Shown here one piece after another: positions 20,817 to 31,451 of a stretch of DNA of 64,000 nucleotides. The notes below the pieces were generated by a model. It was not told the origin of the DNA. It worked only from the letters and a program-made list of their open reading frames with translations, and did not search any database. Each line of letters starts with the position of its first letter. The first letter of the stretch is position 1. Position numbers and translations under genes: made by a program. Origin of the DNA: Luidia sarsii. Lineage: Eukaryota > Echinodermata > Asteroidea > Paxillosida > Luidiidae. The stretch covers positions 23,132,653 to 23,196,652 of the forward strand of contig OX465105.1 in the NCBI GenBank assembly GCA_949987565.1, written 5' to 3'.

Positions 20817-21060
20817 ATGTCCGACCCCGAAAACTCTGGTGACGAAATCTAGGAGGCAAAAAGTGTGCATTCTGCTGTTATCAGTGTCAACGAATCATCT
20901 GGAAGGGATACAGATGAAGACAGCGATGACAATGAGCCCGGCGATGAAATAGAGGAAATACGCGGCGCAGAACTGTACAGGTTTGAGCCACTTGCGAGGC
21001 GCCACGTTCAAGAACAACTTGACGTTGCGCTGGATCTAATGTTGGCGATGACGATATGGT
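20817..21060 (+). pseudogene. Acidic N-terminal ORF fragment with YRFEP motif, broken by a stop
   Basis: ATG at 20817 gives MSDPENSGDEI, then an in-frame TAG, and the same frame continues with an acidic stretch (DTDEDSDDNEPGDEIEE) and ELYRFEPLARR. YRFEP after an acidic leader is reminiscent of invertebrate proteins with P2X7-like intracellular domains, but I cannot confirm this. The frame runs straight into the tRNA-Glu cluster at about 21077, so any downstream exon is absent. Confidence 0.35.
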
Positions 21061-21371
21061 TGTTCAACAACCAGCTGCTTTGTTTACTCCCCTATTTCTG
21101 GCAATCAATTTCTCAATTAAATGCCAAGGTGCCCCATAGTCACTTTACACATATTTTGGATGAGATCTATAATCTTTTTTTCCTTGGTAGTCCCAATCAA
21201 TAATCTAATTCGGAGTCTGTTTTATCTGTTTGTCCTTGTCACTCTGCCTTTGAGAAAGGTCCTGCTAGGATCGAAACGTCAGGCCCACTTAATTTTGAGA
21301 TTTGTATTTTAAAGGAAGTAATTTCACAGAACCAAATAATATTCGACTTGGAGCAAGCACAGGCAGACAGA

Positions 21372-21443
21372 TCCCATATGGTCTAGCGGTTAGGATCCGG
21401 CGCTTTCACCGCCGTGGCCCGGGTTCGACTCCCGGTGTGGGAA
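21372..21443 (+). tRNA. tRNA-Glu (TTC)
   Basis: Anticodon loop CTTTCAC; all stems pair. First gene of the plus arm, with a T6 run 7 nt downstream. The anticodon is the only difference from the CTC gene at 21720. Confidence 0.95.
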
Positions 21444-21719
21444 CTTCATTTTTTATTCAACTCGGCTTATTGGTCTTCCCAATCAACAATCTAATTAGCC
21501 CTCTTTCTTTTCCACACCATTTTTTCTCATTATTTCGAAACCCATTTGTTTTGGCAACCACTGCAGTGTATTTCAATAAAAAAAAACATTCCACGAAGTC
21601 ACGAACCTTTTTGACCTTTTCTTCTGTTTACTTGGTTGAGCTGTATTTAAAAGGAAATAATTTCACAGCACCGACTGATAATCGACTTGGAGATGTGTTT
21701 GCAAACTCATGCAGACAGA

Positions 21720-21791
21720 TCCCATATGGTCTAGCGGTTAGGATCCGGCGCTCTCACCGCCGTGGCCCGGGTTCGACTCCCGGTGTGGGAA
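21720..21791 (+). tRNA. tRNA-Glu (CTC)
   Basis: Anticodon loop CTCTCAC, complete cloverleaf, T5 terminator at once downstream. Confidence 0.95.
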
Positions 21792-22002
21792 CTTGATTTT
21801 TGTTCAACTCGGCTTATTTCTGCACTCAATCGTTTCTTTTACCAAAGCAATGTCTGCCGTAAAACCCTCATTTTTGGGGGTCACTTTTCATCGTTGACCC
21901 CAATCTACAAAATCAATATTGGTTTTGATAGAAGAAAACTACAAAAGCTTCGATGAATCTGAAGCTTCAACGAGCTTGACTAAATCGTGACCTGCTCCAT
22001 AC

Positions 22003-22063
22003 TTATATGGCATAGAATCTAGTGGTTAGGATCAGACGTTTTCACTACCGAGGACGGGGGGAA
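22003..22063 (+). pseudogene. Degenerate tRNA-Glu-like copy
   Basis: Retains TCTAGTGGTTAGGATC and GTTTTCAC but has an insertion in the 5' end and loses the T arm after GAGGACGGGG. Confidence 0.7.
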
Positions 22064-22139
22064 CTATATTAAAAAAAAATAATTTCAAAGCACCGACTGA
22101 TCAATAATGTCGATGTGTTTGAACTCTCATGCAGACAGA

Positions 22140-22210
22140 TCCCATATGGTCTAGCGGTTAGGATCCGGCGCTCTCACGCCGTTGCCCGGGTTCGACTCCC
22201 GCTGTGGGAA
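22140..22210 (+). pseudogene. tRNA-Glu (CTC) with one-base deletion
   Basis: One C is lost after the anticodon loop (CTCTCACGCC), GTGGCCC has become GTTGCCC and CCGGTG has become CCGCTG, breaking the anticodon stem and weakening the T stem. Confidence 0.85.
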
Positions 22211-22327
22211 CTTGCTTTTTGGTCAACTCGGTTTTGAGAGAAGAAAACTTTATAGAAAGCAAACGTAAAGCTTCGATGAATCTGAAGCTTCAACGAGCTT
22301 GACCAAAATTGCGAGCTGCTCTATTCT

Positions 22328-22402
22328 GATATAGACTTTAGTGGTTAGGATCAGACTGATGTTTTCACAACCGTGGATGTGGTTCGATTCCTGGTGTGGT
22401 CC
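22328..22402 (+). pseudogene. Degenerate tRNA-Glu-like copy
   Basis: Keeps an intact B-box-like GGTTCGATTCC, but the acceptor stem is lost and the anticodon arm has an insertion (CAGACTGATG). Confidence 0.75.
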
Positions 22403-22581
22403 TCTGTTTTATTTGTTTATGGGCCTCTGTTTTATTTGTTTGTCCTTGTCACTCTGCCTTTGGGAAAGGTCCTGCTAGAATCGAAACGTCAGGCCCACTA
22501 AATTTTGAGATTTGTATTTTAAAGGAAGTTATTTCAGAGAACCAAATGATATTCGACTTGGAGCAAGAACAGGCAGACAGA

Positions 22582-22653
22582 TCCCATATGGTCTAGCGGT
22601 TAGGATCCGGCGCTCTCACCGCCGTGGCCCGGGTTCGACTCCCGGTGTGGGAA
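22582..22653 (+). tRNA. tRNA-Glu (CTC)
   Basis: Complete gene. Its upstream flank (ATTCGACTTGGAGCAAG) matches that of the TTC gene at 21372 rather than those of other CTC genes, so the anticodon does not track the flank. Confidence 0.95.
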
Positions 22654-22928
22654 CTTTATTTTTGTTCAATTCGGCTTATTGGCCTTCCCAATCAACAATC
22701 TAATTAGCCCTCTTATCTATCCCACCAATGAAATTGTTCATGAATTTATTTGAAACCCATTTGTTTTTGCAACAAATGCATTTTAATAAAGGCAACTCAT
22801 TCCAAGTAGGCCCTCCGTCTTTGACTTTTTCTTCCGTGTACTTGGTTGAACTGTATTTAAAAAAAGTAATTTCACATCACCGACTAATAATCGATTTGGA
22901 GATGTGTTTGCAAACTCAGGTAGACAGA

Positions 22929-23000
22929 TCCCATATGGTCTAGCGGTTAGGATCCGGCGCTTTCACCGCCGTGGCCCGGGTTCGACTCCCGGTGTGGGAA
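22929..23000 (+). tRNA. tRNA-Glu (TTC)
   Basis: Complete gene with T5 downstream. The flank is of the TGCAAACTCAGGTAGACAG type. Confidence 0.95.
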
Positions 23001-23177
23001 CTTGATTTTTACCAAAGCAACAAGTTCAGATTTTGTCCTCACTTTTCACCGCTCATCCCAATCAACAAAGTCATGTATTGGTTTCCACAGACTGAAAGCT
23101 CCAAAGATAGCAATCTTAAAGCACCGATGATATGGAAGTGTCAACGAGCTTGTCTAAAGTCATGAGCTGCTCCTATA

Positions 23178-23252
23178 TTATATGGTGTAGACTCTTGTTT
23201 TTAGGATGAGACGTTTTCACCACCGTGGATGGGGTTCGATTCCCGGTGTGGC
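23178..23252 (+). pseudogene. Degenerate tRNA-Glu-like copy
   Basis: T arm GGGGTTCGATTCCCGG intact; A-box decayed (TTGTTTTTAGGATG); acceptor mispaired (GTGTGGCA). Confidence 0.75.
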
Positions 23253-23642
23253 ACTCTTTAGCTTTGATTACTCCAATAATTATTTCTTGCAATGGATTTC
23301 CCAAATAAAGGTCTAGGTGCCCAATACATCAATAGTCCTTTTACACATTTTTGGATAACATTTATCATCTCTTTTCTTTGCTCTTCCCAATCAACAAGCT
23401 GAATAGAGTCTAGTCCTCTTCTCTATCTATCCCTTCAATTAAAAAAAATGGTCTTCTTGAATATCTTTGACAGCCAGAAGTCTTTTTCTGGCAACCAATG
23501 TATTTCAATCAAAAATTTCAAGTATCTCTTTGACATTATGTTTTTCACAGTTTATTGGGTAGAACTGCTTTAAAAAGGAAGGAATTTCACAGCAACGACT
23601 GATCTTTACTGCCCATGTGTTTTGCAATTTGATATCGACACA

Positions 23643-23714
23643 TCCCATATGGTCTAGCGGTTAGGATCCGGCGCTTTCACCGCCGTGGCCCGGGTTCGAC
23701 TCCCGGTGTGGGAA
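23643..23714 (+). tRNA. tRNA-Glu (TTC)
   Basis: Complete gene. The 5' flank is of the GATATCGACACA type, also seen mirrored at 26410, 29029 and 35145. Confidence 0.95.
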
Positions 23715-23938
23715 CTTGCTTTTTGTTCAACTCGGTTTATTTTCTGCATTCAACTGTTTCTTTTACCAAAGCAATGTCTGCCGTAACACCTTAACTTTTT
23801 GTCACTTTTCATCGTTTACCCCAATCAACAAAGTCCTTATTGGTTTTGACGGAAGAAAACTCCATAGAAAGCAAACATTAAGCTTCTATGAATCTGAAAC
23901 TTCAACGAGCTTGACCAAATCTTGACATGCTCCATAAT

Positions 23939-23999
23939 TATATGGCATAGACTCTAGTGGTTAGGATCAGACGTTTTTCCCACCGTGGACGGGGTTCAA
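23939..23999 (+). pseudogene. Degenerate tRNA-Glu-like copy
   Basis: Truncated after GGGGTTCAAC within the T arm, where it is joined to the next unit. Confidence 0.7.
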
Positions 24000-24123
24000 C
24001 AGGCACGAACCTCTTTGACCTTTTGTTCTGTTTTCTTGGTTGAGCTGTATTTAAAAGGAAGTAATTTCACAGCACCGATTGATAATCAACTTGGAGATGT
24101 GTTTGCCAACTCATGCAGACAGA

Positions 24124-24195
24124 TCCCATATGGTCTAGCGGTTAGGATCCGGCGCTCTCACCGCCGTGGCCCGGGTTCGACTCCCGGTGTGGGAA
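24124..24195 (+). tRNA. tRNA-Glu (CTC) lacking a close terminator
   Basis: The cloverleaf is intact, but the 3' flank reads CGTGCTCCTTTATTC. The first run of four or more T is about 70 nt downstream, unlike every other gene here. Confidence 0.93.
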
Positions 24196-24411
24196 CGTGC
24201 TCCTTTATTCAACTCGGCTGATTTCTGCACTCAATTCTTTCGTTTACCAAAGCGACAAGTTCAGATTTTTCCCTCATTTTTCATTGCTCATCCCAATCAA
24301 CAAAGTCATGTATTGATTTCCACAGAAGAAAGCTCCAAAGATAACAACCTTAAAGTACTTATGATATGGAAGTGTCAAGGAGCTTGTCTTAAGTCGTAAG
24401 CTGCGCCTATA

Positions 24412-24488
24412 TTATATGTTGTAGACTCCAGTTTTTAGGATGAGACGTTTTCACAACCGTGGATGGGGTTCGATTCCCGTTGTGGGAA
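24412..24488 (+). pseudogene. Degenerate tRNA-Glu-like copy
   Basis: 3' acceptor GTGGGAA retained and T arm nearly intact; A-box lost (CAGTTTTTAGGATG). Confidence 0.75.
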
Positions 24489-24588
24489 TTTGTAGCTTTG
24501 ATTACTCCAATATTTCGGGCAATGGATTTCCCAAATAAAGGTCTAGGTGCCACTTAGTCCTTTTACACATTTTTCGATGAGATTCATC

Positions 24589-24691
24589 ATGCGACCGGAC
24601 CGACAGCTGCTCTCCCACCTGAACTGTCTCCGGCCCACCATACGCTTCACTGTGGAGGTCAAAGTGGACAACACCATCGCCTTCTACGTAC
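24589..24691 (+). pseudogene. Penelope reverse-transcriptase fragment inside the cluster
   Basis: Open for 34 codons, including LLSHLNCLRPTIRFTVEVKV, which resembles the Penelope RT segment after the YxDD motif. The same fragment is in the minus arm at 30227-30328 and 31915-32016. Confidence 0.6.
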
Positions 24692-24812
24692 CTCTTTGAC
24701 TCTTTGACTTTTTCTTCTGTTTACTTGGTTGAGTTTTATTTAAAAGGAAGCGATTTCACAGCACCGACTGATAATCGACTTGCAGATGTGTTTGCAAGCA
24801 CAGGCAGACAGA

Positions 24813-24884
24813 TCCCATATGGTCTAGCGGTTAGGATCCGGCGCTTTCACCGCCGTGGCCCGGGTTCGACTCCCGGTGTGGGAA
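24813..24884 (+). tRNA. tRNA-Glu (TTC)
   Basis: Complete gene; T7 run about 10 nt downstream. Confidence 0.95.
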
Positions 24885-25094
24885 CTTGAATTATTTTTTT
24901 CATTTCTACACTCAATTGTTTTCTTTTACCAAAGCGACAAGTTCAGATTTTTTCCTCACTTTCCATCTCTCATCCCAATCAACAAAGTATTGTATTGGTT
25001 TCCACAGACTGAAAGCTCCAAAGATAGCAATCTTAAAGTACCGATGATATGGAAGTGTCAACGAGCTTGTCTAAAGTCGTGAGCTGCTCCTATA

Positions 25095-25171
25095 TTATAT
25101 GGTGTAGACTCTAGTTTTTAGGATGAGACGTTTTCACCACCGTGGATGGGGTTCGATTCCCGGTGTGGCAA
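25095..25171 (+). pseudogene. Degenerate tRNA-Glu-like copy
   Basis: Near-identical to the copy at 23178, including the decayed A-box, so the two share a recent duplication. Confidence 0.75.
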
Positions 25172-25627
25172 TTTGTAGCTTTGATTACTCCAATATTTCG
25201 GGCAATGGATTTCTCAAATATTTCTGCAATCTATTGTTTCTTTTACGAAAGCAAAGTCTGAAGGAGCACCTTAACTTTTTGGTCACTTTTCATCGCTTAC
25301 CCCAATCAACAAAGTCTTTATTGGTTTTGAGAGAAGAAAACTCAATAGAAAGCAAACATAAAGCTTGGATGAATCAGAAAGCTTGAACGAGCTTGGCCAA
25401 ATCGTGACCTGCTCCATAATTGTATGATATAGACTCGAGTTGAAACCAAAAATGTTTTGGCAACCAATGCATTTTAATAAAGGCAACTCATTCCAAGTAG
25501 GCCCTACGTCATTGACTTTTTCTTCTGTGTACTTGGTTGAACTGTATTTAATAGGAAGTAGGAAGTAATTTCACACCACCGACTGATAATCGACTTGGAG
25601 ATGTGTTTGCAAATTCATGCAGACAGA

Positions 25628-25699
25628 TCCCATATGGTCTAGCGGTTAGGATCCGGCGCTCTCACCGCCGTGGCCCGGGTTCGACTCCCGGTGTGGGAA
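25628..25699 (+). tRNA. tRNA-Glu (CTC), last of the plus arm
   Basis: Complete gene with T5 after ACATAA. Confidence 0.95.
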
Positions 25700-25911
25700 C
25701 ATAATTTTTGATCAACTCGGCTTAATTCTGCACTCAATTGTTTCTTTTAACAAAGCAATGTCTTCCGTAAAACCCTCATTTTTGGGGGTCACTTTTCATC
25801 GTTGACCTCAATCTACAAAATCATTATCGGTTTTGATAGAAGAAAACTTCAAAAGCTTCGATGAATCTGAAGCTTCATTGAGCTTTACCAAATCGTGACC
25901 TGCTCCATACT

Positions 25912-25970
25912 TATATGGCATAGACTCTAGTGGTTAGGATGAGTCGTTTTCACTACCGAGGACGGGGGAA
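25912..25970 (+). pseudogene. Degenerate tRNA-Glu-like copy
   Basis: Same truncated type as 22003 (CTACCGAGGACGGGGGAA). Confidence 0.7.
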
Positions 25971-26030
25971 CTATATCAAATTTTTTTTTATTTCAAAGCA
26001 CCGACTGATCAATAATGTCGATGTGTTTGA

Positions 26031-26083
26031 ACTCTCATGTAGACAAATCCCTACACCATATGGGATTTGTCTGCATGAGTTTG
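26031..26083. repeat. Orientation switch of the cluster: palindrome built from two tRNA 5' ends
   Basis: A plus unit ends in GTAGACAAATCCC and, after TACACC, a minus unit begins with ATATGGGATTTGTCTGCATG. The junction therefore sits inside a tRNA-Glu acceptor stem, and both genes are reduced to their first bases. Confidence 0.8.
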
Positions 26084-26338
26084 CAAACACATCTCCAAGT
26101 CGATTATCAGTCGGTGCTGTGAAATTACTTCCTTTTAAATACAGCTCAACCAAGTAAACAGAAGAAAAGGTCAAAAAGGTTCGTGCCTTCGTGGAATGTT
26201 TTTTTTTATTGCAATACACTGCAGTGGTTGCCAAAACAAATGGGTTTCGAAATATGAGAAAAAAATGGTGTGAAAAAAAGAGGCTTAATTAGATTGTTGA
26301 TTGGGAAGACCAATCAGCCGAGTTGAATAAAAATTAAG

Positions 26339-26410
26339 TTCCCACACCGGGAGTCGAACCCGGGCCACGGCGGTGAGAGCGCCGGATCCTAACCGCTAGA
26401 CCATATGGGA
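26339..26410 (-). tRNA. tRNA-Glu (CTC), first of the minus arm
   Basis: Complete gene; terminator T5 on its own strand after CTTAA. Confidence 0.95.
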
Positions 26411-26794
26411 TGTGTCGATATCAAATTGCAAACACATGGACAGTAAAGATCAGTCGTTGCAGTGAAATTCCTTCCTTTTAAAAGCAGTTCTACCCAATAA
26501 ACTGTAACAAAACACCATCATGTCAAAGAGATACTTAAAATGTTTGATTGAAATAGATTGGTCGCCAGAACAAGACTACTGGCTGTCAAATATATTCAAG
26601 AAGACATTTTTTAATTGAAGGGATAGATATAGAAGAGGACTAGACCCTATTCAGCTTGTTGATTGGGATGAGCAAAGAAAATATATGATTAATCTTATCC
26701 GGAAATGTGTCAAAAGACTATTGCAGTATTGGGCACCTAGACCTTTATTTGGGAAATCCATTGCCCGAAATATTGGAGTAATCAAAGCTAAAAA

Positions 26795-26872
26795 TTGCCA
26801 CACCGGGAATCGAACCCCATCCACTGTGGTGAAAACGTCTCATCCTAAAAACTAGAGTCTACACCATATGAT
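26795..26872 (-). pseudogene. Degenerate tRNA-Glu-like copy
   Basis: T arm intact (CCGGGAATCGAACCCC on plus), A-box decayed to AAAAACTAGAG. Confidence 0.75.
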
Positions 26873-27087
26873 ATAGGAGCAGTTCACGACTTAAGACAAG
26901 CTCCTTGACACTTCCATATCATAAGTACTTTAAGGTTGCTATCTTTGGAGTTTTCTTCTGTGGAAATCAATACATGACTTTGTTGATTGGGATGAGCGTA
27001 TGAAAAGTGAGGAAAAGATCTGAACGTGTTGCTCTAGTAAAAGAAACAATTGTGTGCAGAAATCAGCAGAATTGAAAAAAAATCAAG

Positions 27088-27159
27088 TTCCCACACCGGG
27101 AGTCGAACCCGGGCCACGGCGGTGAAAGCGCCGGATCCTAACCGCTAGACCATATGGGA
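27088..27159 (-). tRNA. tRNA-Glu (TTC)
   Basis: Complete gene; T8 run downstream. Its 5' flank continues into a Penelope terminal fragment at 27222. Confidence 0.95.
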
Positions 27160-27221
27160 TACGTCTGACTGAGCTTGCTCCGAGTCGAGTATTATTTGGT
27201 TCTGTGAAATTACTTCCTTTT

Positions 27222-27305
27222 AAATATAAATCTCAAAATTAAGTGGGCCTGACGTTTCGATCCTAGCAGGACCTTTCTCAAAGGCAGAGTGACAAGGACA
27301 AAACA
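27222..27305 (-). repeat. Penelope terminal fragment (GAAACGTC family)
   Basis: Carries GTGGGCCTGACGTTTCGATC and CTTTCTCAAAGGCAGAGTGA, shared with the 3' end of the element at 15.7 kb. It forms part of the tRNA 5' flank here and at 21238, 22437, 30855 and 32552. Confidence 0.75.
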
Positions 27306-27460
27306 GATCAAACAGAGGCCGAATTAGATTATTTATTGGGACGACGAGGGAAAAAAAGATCATAGATCTCATCGAAAAATGTGTAAAAGGACTATGGGGC
27401 ACCTTGGCATTTAATTGAGAAATTGATTGCCAAAAATAGGGGAGTAAACAAAGCTACAAA

Positions 27461-27533
27461 CTCCCACACCAGGACTCGAACCCCATCCACGGCGGTGAAA
27501 ACATCTGATCCTAACCACTAGAGTCTATATCAG
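27461..27533 (-). pseudogene. Degenerate tRNA-Glu-like copy
   Basis: Retains CTAACCACTAGAG (A-box complement) and GGACTCGAACCCC. TTC-type loop (GTGAAAAC). Confidence 0.75.
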
Positions 27534-27753
27534 AATAGAGCAGATCGCAATTTTTGTTCCAAGCTCGTTGAAGCTTTCGATTCATCCAAGCTTTACTTTT
27601 GGTTTCTATGGAGTTTTCTTCTATCAAAACCAATTGAGACTTTGTTGATTGGGATAAGCGATGAAAAGTGACAAAAAAGATTTAAGGTCAGACATTGCTC
27701 AGGTAAACGAAACAATTGAGTGGAGGAATAAGCCGAGTTGAACAAAAAGCAAG

Positions 27754-27825
27754 TTCCCACACCGGGAGTCGAACCCGGGCCACGGCGGTGAGAGCGCCGG
27801 ATCCTAACCGCTAGACCATATGGGA
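27754..27825 (-). tRNA. tRNA-Glu (CTC)
   Basis: Complete gene; T5 terminator. Confidence 0.95.
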
Positions 27826-27950
27826 TCTGTCTGCGTGAGTTTGCAAACACATCTCCAAGTTGATTATCAGTCGGTGCTGTGAAATTACTTCCTTTTAAAT
27901 ACAGCTCAACCAAGTAAACAGAAGAAAAGGTCAAAGAGGTCCGTGCCTTT

Positions 27951-28011
27951 CGAAGCCCGTCCACGGTGGGAAACACGTCTGATCCTAACCACTAGAGTCT
28001 ATATCAAATAA
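27951..28011 (-). pseudogene. Degenerate tRNA-Glu-like copy
   Basis: Mirror counterpart of 23939: the T arm is truncated at the same point next to GTGCCTTTCG. Confidence 0.7.
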
Positions 28012-28234
28012 TTATGGAGCAGGTCACGATTTGGCCAAGCTCGTTGAAGCTTCCGATTCATAGAAGCTTTACGTTTGTTTTCTTTGGAGTTTTCTTCCGT
28101 CAAAACCAATAAGGACTTTGTTGATTGGGGTAAACGATGAAAAGTGACAAAAAGTTAAGGTGTTACGGCAGACATTGCTTTGGTAAAAGAAACAGTTGAA
28201 TGCAGAAAATAAACCGAGTTAAACAAAAAGCAAG

Positions 28235-28306
28235 TTCCCACACCGGGAGTCGAACCCGGGCCACGGCGGTGAAAGCGCCGGATCCTAACCGCTAGACCAT
28301 ATGGGA
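28235..28306 (-). tRNA. tRNA-Glu (TTC)
   Basis: Complete gene; T5 terminator. Confidence 0.95.
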
Positions 28307-28663
28307 TCTGTCTGCCCGAGTTTGCAAACACATCTCCAAATCGTATATTAGTCGGTGCTGTGAAATTACTTTTTTTAAATACAGTTCAACCAAGTACACA
28401 GAAGAAAAGGTTAAAGACGTAGGGCCTACTTGGAATGAGTTGCCTTTATTAAAATGCATTGGTTGCCCCCAAAAATGGGTTTCGAATAAATTCAAGAACA
28501 ATTTCATTGGCAGGATAGAGAAGAGGGCTAATTAGATTGCTGATTGGGAAAACCAAGGAAAGAGATGACAGATCTCAACGAAAAATCTGTATCAGCACTC
28601 ACGGGAACCTCGATTGTTTTAAGAAACTGATTGCCGGAATTAGTGGAGTAAGCAAATCTACAA

Positions 28664-28739
28664 ATTTCCATACCAGGAATCGAACCCCATCCACCATGGT
28701 GAAAACATCTGATCATATAACCACTAGAGTCTATATCAG
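28664..28739 (-). pseudogene. Degenerate tRNA-Glu-like copy
   Basis: Small insertion in the D arm (GATCATATAACC); T arm kept. Confidence 0.72.
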
Positions 28740-28957
28740 AATAGAGCAGCTCGCAATGTTGGCCAAGCTCGTTGAAGCTTTCGATTCATCCAAGCTTTAC
28801 GTTTGCTTTCTATGGAGTTTTCTTCTATCAAAACCAATAAAGACTTTGTTGATTGGGATAAGCGATGAAAAGTGACAACAAAGAGTAAAGGTCAGACATT
28901 GCTTAGGTAAACGAAACAATTGAGTGGAGAAATAAGCTGAGTTGAACAAAAAGCAAG

Positions 28958-29029
28958 TTCCCACACCGGGAGTCGAACCCGGGCCACGGCGGTGAGAGCG
29001 CCGGATCCTAACCGCTAGACCATATGGGA
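28958..29029 (-). tRNA. tRNA-Glu (CTC)
   Basis: Complete gene; T5 terminator; 5' flank of the GTGTCGATATC type. Confidence 0.95.
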
Positions 29030-29408
29030 TGTGTCGATATCAATTTGCAAACACATGGACAGTAAAGATCAGTCGTTGCAGTTAAATTCCTTCCTTTTAA
29101 AAGCAGTTCTACCCAATAAACTGTAAAAAAACCATAATGTCAAAGAGATACTTGAAATGTTTTATTGAAATAAATTGGTTGCCAAAACAAGACAACTGGC
29201 TGTCAAATATATTCAAGAAGACCATTTTTTAAATAAAGGGATAAGGAAGAGGACTAGACCCTAATCGGCTTGTTGATTGGGACGAGCAAAGAAAAGAGAT
29301 GATGAATATTATCCAAAAATGTGTCAAAGAACTATTGGAGTATTTGGCACCTAGACCTTTATTTGGGAAATCCATTGCCCGAAATATTGGAGTAATCAAA
29401 GCTACAAA

Positions 29409-29484
29409 TTGCCACACTGGGAAACGAACCCCATCCACGTTGGTGAAAACGTCTGATCCTAAAAACTAGAGTCTACACCATATA
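29409..29484 (-). pseudogene. Degenerate tRNA-Glu-like copy
   Basis: T loop altered (GGGAAACGAACCCC), A-box decayed. Confidence 0.72.
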
Positions 29485-29691
29485 ATATAGGAGCAGCTCA
29501 CGACTTTAGACAAGCTCGTTGACACTTCCATATCATCGGTGCTTTAAGATTGCTATCTTTGGAGCTTTCAGTCTGTGGAAACCAATACAATACTTTGTTG
29601 ATTGGGATGAGCGATGAAAAGTGAGGAAAAAATCTGAACTTGTCGCTTTGGTAAAAGAAACAATTAAGAGTAGAAGTTGAAAAAAATCAAG

Positions 29692-29763
29692 TTCCCACAC
29701 CGGGAGTCGAACCCGGGCCACGGCGGTGAAAGCGCCGGATCCTAACCGCTAGACCATATGGGA
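29692..29763 (-). tRNA. tRNA-Glu (TTC)
   Basis: Complete gene; T6-7 terminator. Confidence 0.95.
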
Positions 29764-30032
29764 TCTGTCTGCCTGTGGTTGCAAACACATCTCCAAATCG
29801 ATTATTAGTCGGTGCTGTGAAATTGCTTCCTTTTAAATACAGCTCAACCAAGTAAACAGAAGAAAAGGTCAAAAAGGTTCGTGCCTTCGTGGAATGTTTT
29901 TTTATTGCAATACACTGCAGTGGTTGCCAAAACAAATGGGTTTCGAAATATGAAAAAAAAATGGTGTGAAAAAGAGGGCTAATTAGATTGTTGATTGGGA
30001 AGACCAATCAGCCGAGTTGAATAAAAATCACG

Positions 30033-30104
30033 TTCCCACACCGGGAGTCGAACCCGGGCCACGGCGGTGAGAGCGCCGGATCCTAACCGCTAGACCATAT
30101 GGGA
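30033..30104 (-). tRNA. tRNA-Glu (CTC)
   Basis: Complete gene. It and its flanks recur 1688 bp further on (31721). Confidence 0.95.
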
Positions 30105-30226
30105 TCTGTCTGCATGAGTTTCCAAACACATCTCCAAGTCGATTATCATTCGGTGCTGTGAAATTACTTACTTTTAAATACCGTTCAACCAAGTAAACAG
30201 TAGAAAAGGTCAAAGAGTCAAAGAGG

Positions 30227-30328
30227 TACGTAGAAGGCGATGGTGTTGTCCACTTTGACCTCCACAGTGAAGCGTATGGTGGGCCGGAGACAGTTCAGGT
30301 GGGAGAGCAGCTGTCGGTCCGGTCGCAT
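30227..30328 (-). pseudogene. Penelope reverse-transcriptase fragment
   Basis: Minus-strand copy of the 34-codon fragment at 24589, still open. Confidence 0.6.
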
Positions 30329-30428
30329 GATGAATCTCATCGAAACATGTGTAAAAGGACTAAGTGGCACCTAGGCATATAATTGAGAAATTAATTGCCC
30401 GAAATTGGAGAGTAAACAAAGCTACAAA

Positions 30429-30504
30429 TTCCCACACCGGGAATCGAACCCCATCCACTGTGGTGAAAACGTCTGATCCTAAAAACTAGAGTCTACACCA
30501 TATG
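30429..30504 (-). pseudogene. Degenerate tRNA-Glu-like copy
   Basis: Acceptor 3' side GGGAA and T arm intact, A-box decayed. Confidence 0.75.
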
Positions 30505-30721
30505 ATATAGGAGCAGTTCACGACTTAAGACAAGCTCCTTGACACTTCCATATCAAAAGTACTTTAAGGTTGCTATCTTTGGAGTTTTCTTCTGTGGAAA
30601 TCAAAACATGACTTTGTTGATTGGGATGAGCGTATGAAAAGTGAGGAAAAGATCTGAACGTGTCGCTCTGGTAAAAGAAACAATTGAGTGCAAAATCAGC
30701 AGAATTGAAAAAAATATGAAG

Positions 30722-30793
30722 TTCCCACACCGGGAGTCGAACCCGGGCCACGGCGGTGAAAGCGCCGGATCCTAACCGCTAGACCATATGGGA
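30722..30793 (-). tRNA. tRNA-Glu (TTC)
   Basis: Complete gene; T7 terminator. Confidence 0.95.
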
Positions 30794-31092
30794 TACGTCT
30801 GACTACGCTTGCTCCGAGTCGAGTATTATTTGGTTCTGTGAAATTACTTCCTTTAAAATACAAATCTCAAAATTTAGTGGGCCTGACGTCTCGATCCTAG
30901 TAGGACCTTTCTCAAAGGCAGAGTGACAAGGACAAACAGATAAAACAGAGGCCGAATTACATTATAGATTGGGACAACCAAGGAAAAAAAGATCATAGAT
31001 CTCATCGAAAATGTGTAAAAGGACTATGGGGCACCTTGGCATTTAATTGAGAAATCGATTGCCAGAAATATGGGAGTAAACACAGCTACAAA

Positions 31093-31161
31093 TTCCCACA
31101 CCAGGAATCGAACCCCATCCACGGTGGTGAAAACATCTGATCCTAACCAGAGTCTATATCA
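31093..31161 (-). pseudogene. Degenerate tRNA-Glu-like copy
   Basis: Short deletion in the D arm (CCTAACCAGAGTC). Confidence 0.72.
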
Positions 31162-31379
31162 GAATAGAGCAGCTCGCAATTTTGGCCAAGCTCGTTGAAG
31201 CTTTCGATTCGTCGAAGCTTTACGTTTGCTTTCTATGGAGTTTTCTTCTATCAAAACAATAAAGACTTTGTTGATTGGGATAAGCGATGAAAAGTGACAA
31301 ACAAGAGTAAAGGTCAGACATTGCTTAGGTAAACGAAACAATTGAGTGGAGAAATAAGCCGAGTTGAACAAAAAGCAAG

Positions 31380-31451
31380 TTCCCACACCGGGAGTCGAAC
31401 CCGGGCCACGGCGGTGAGAGCGCCGGATCCTAACCGCTAGACCATATGGGA
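31380..31451 (-). tRNA. tRNA-Glu (CTC)
   Basis: Complete gene; T5 terminator; only about 270 bp from the next tRNA gene, with no decayed copy between them. Confidence 0.95.
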
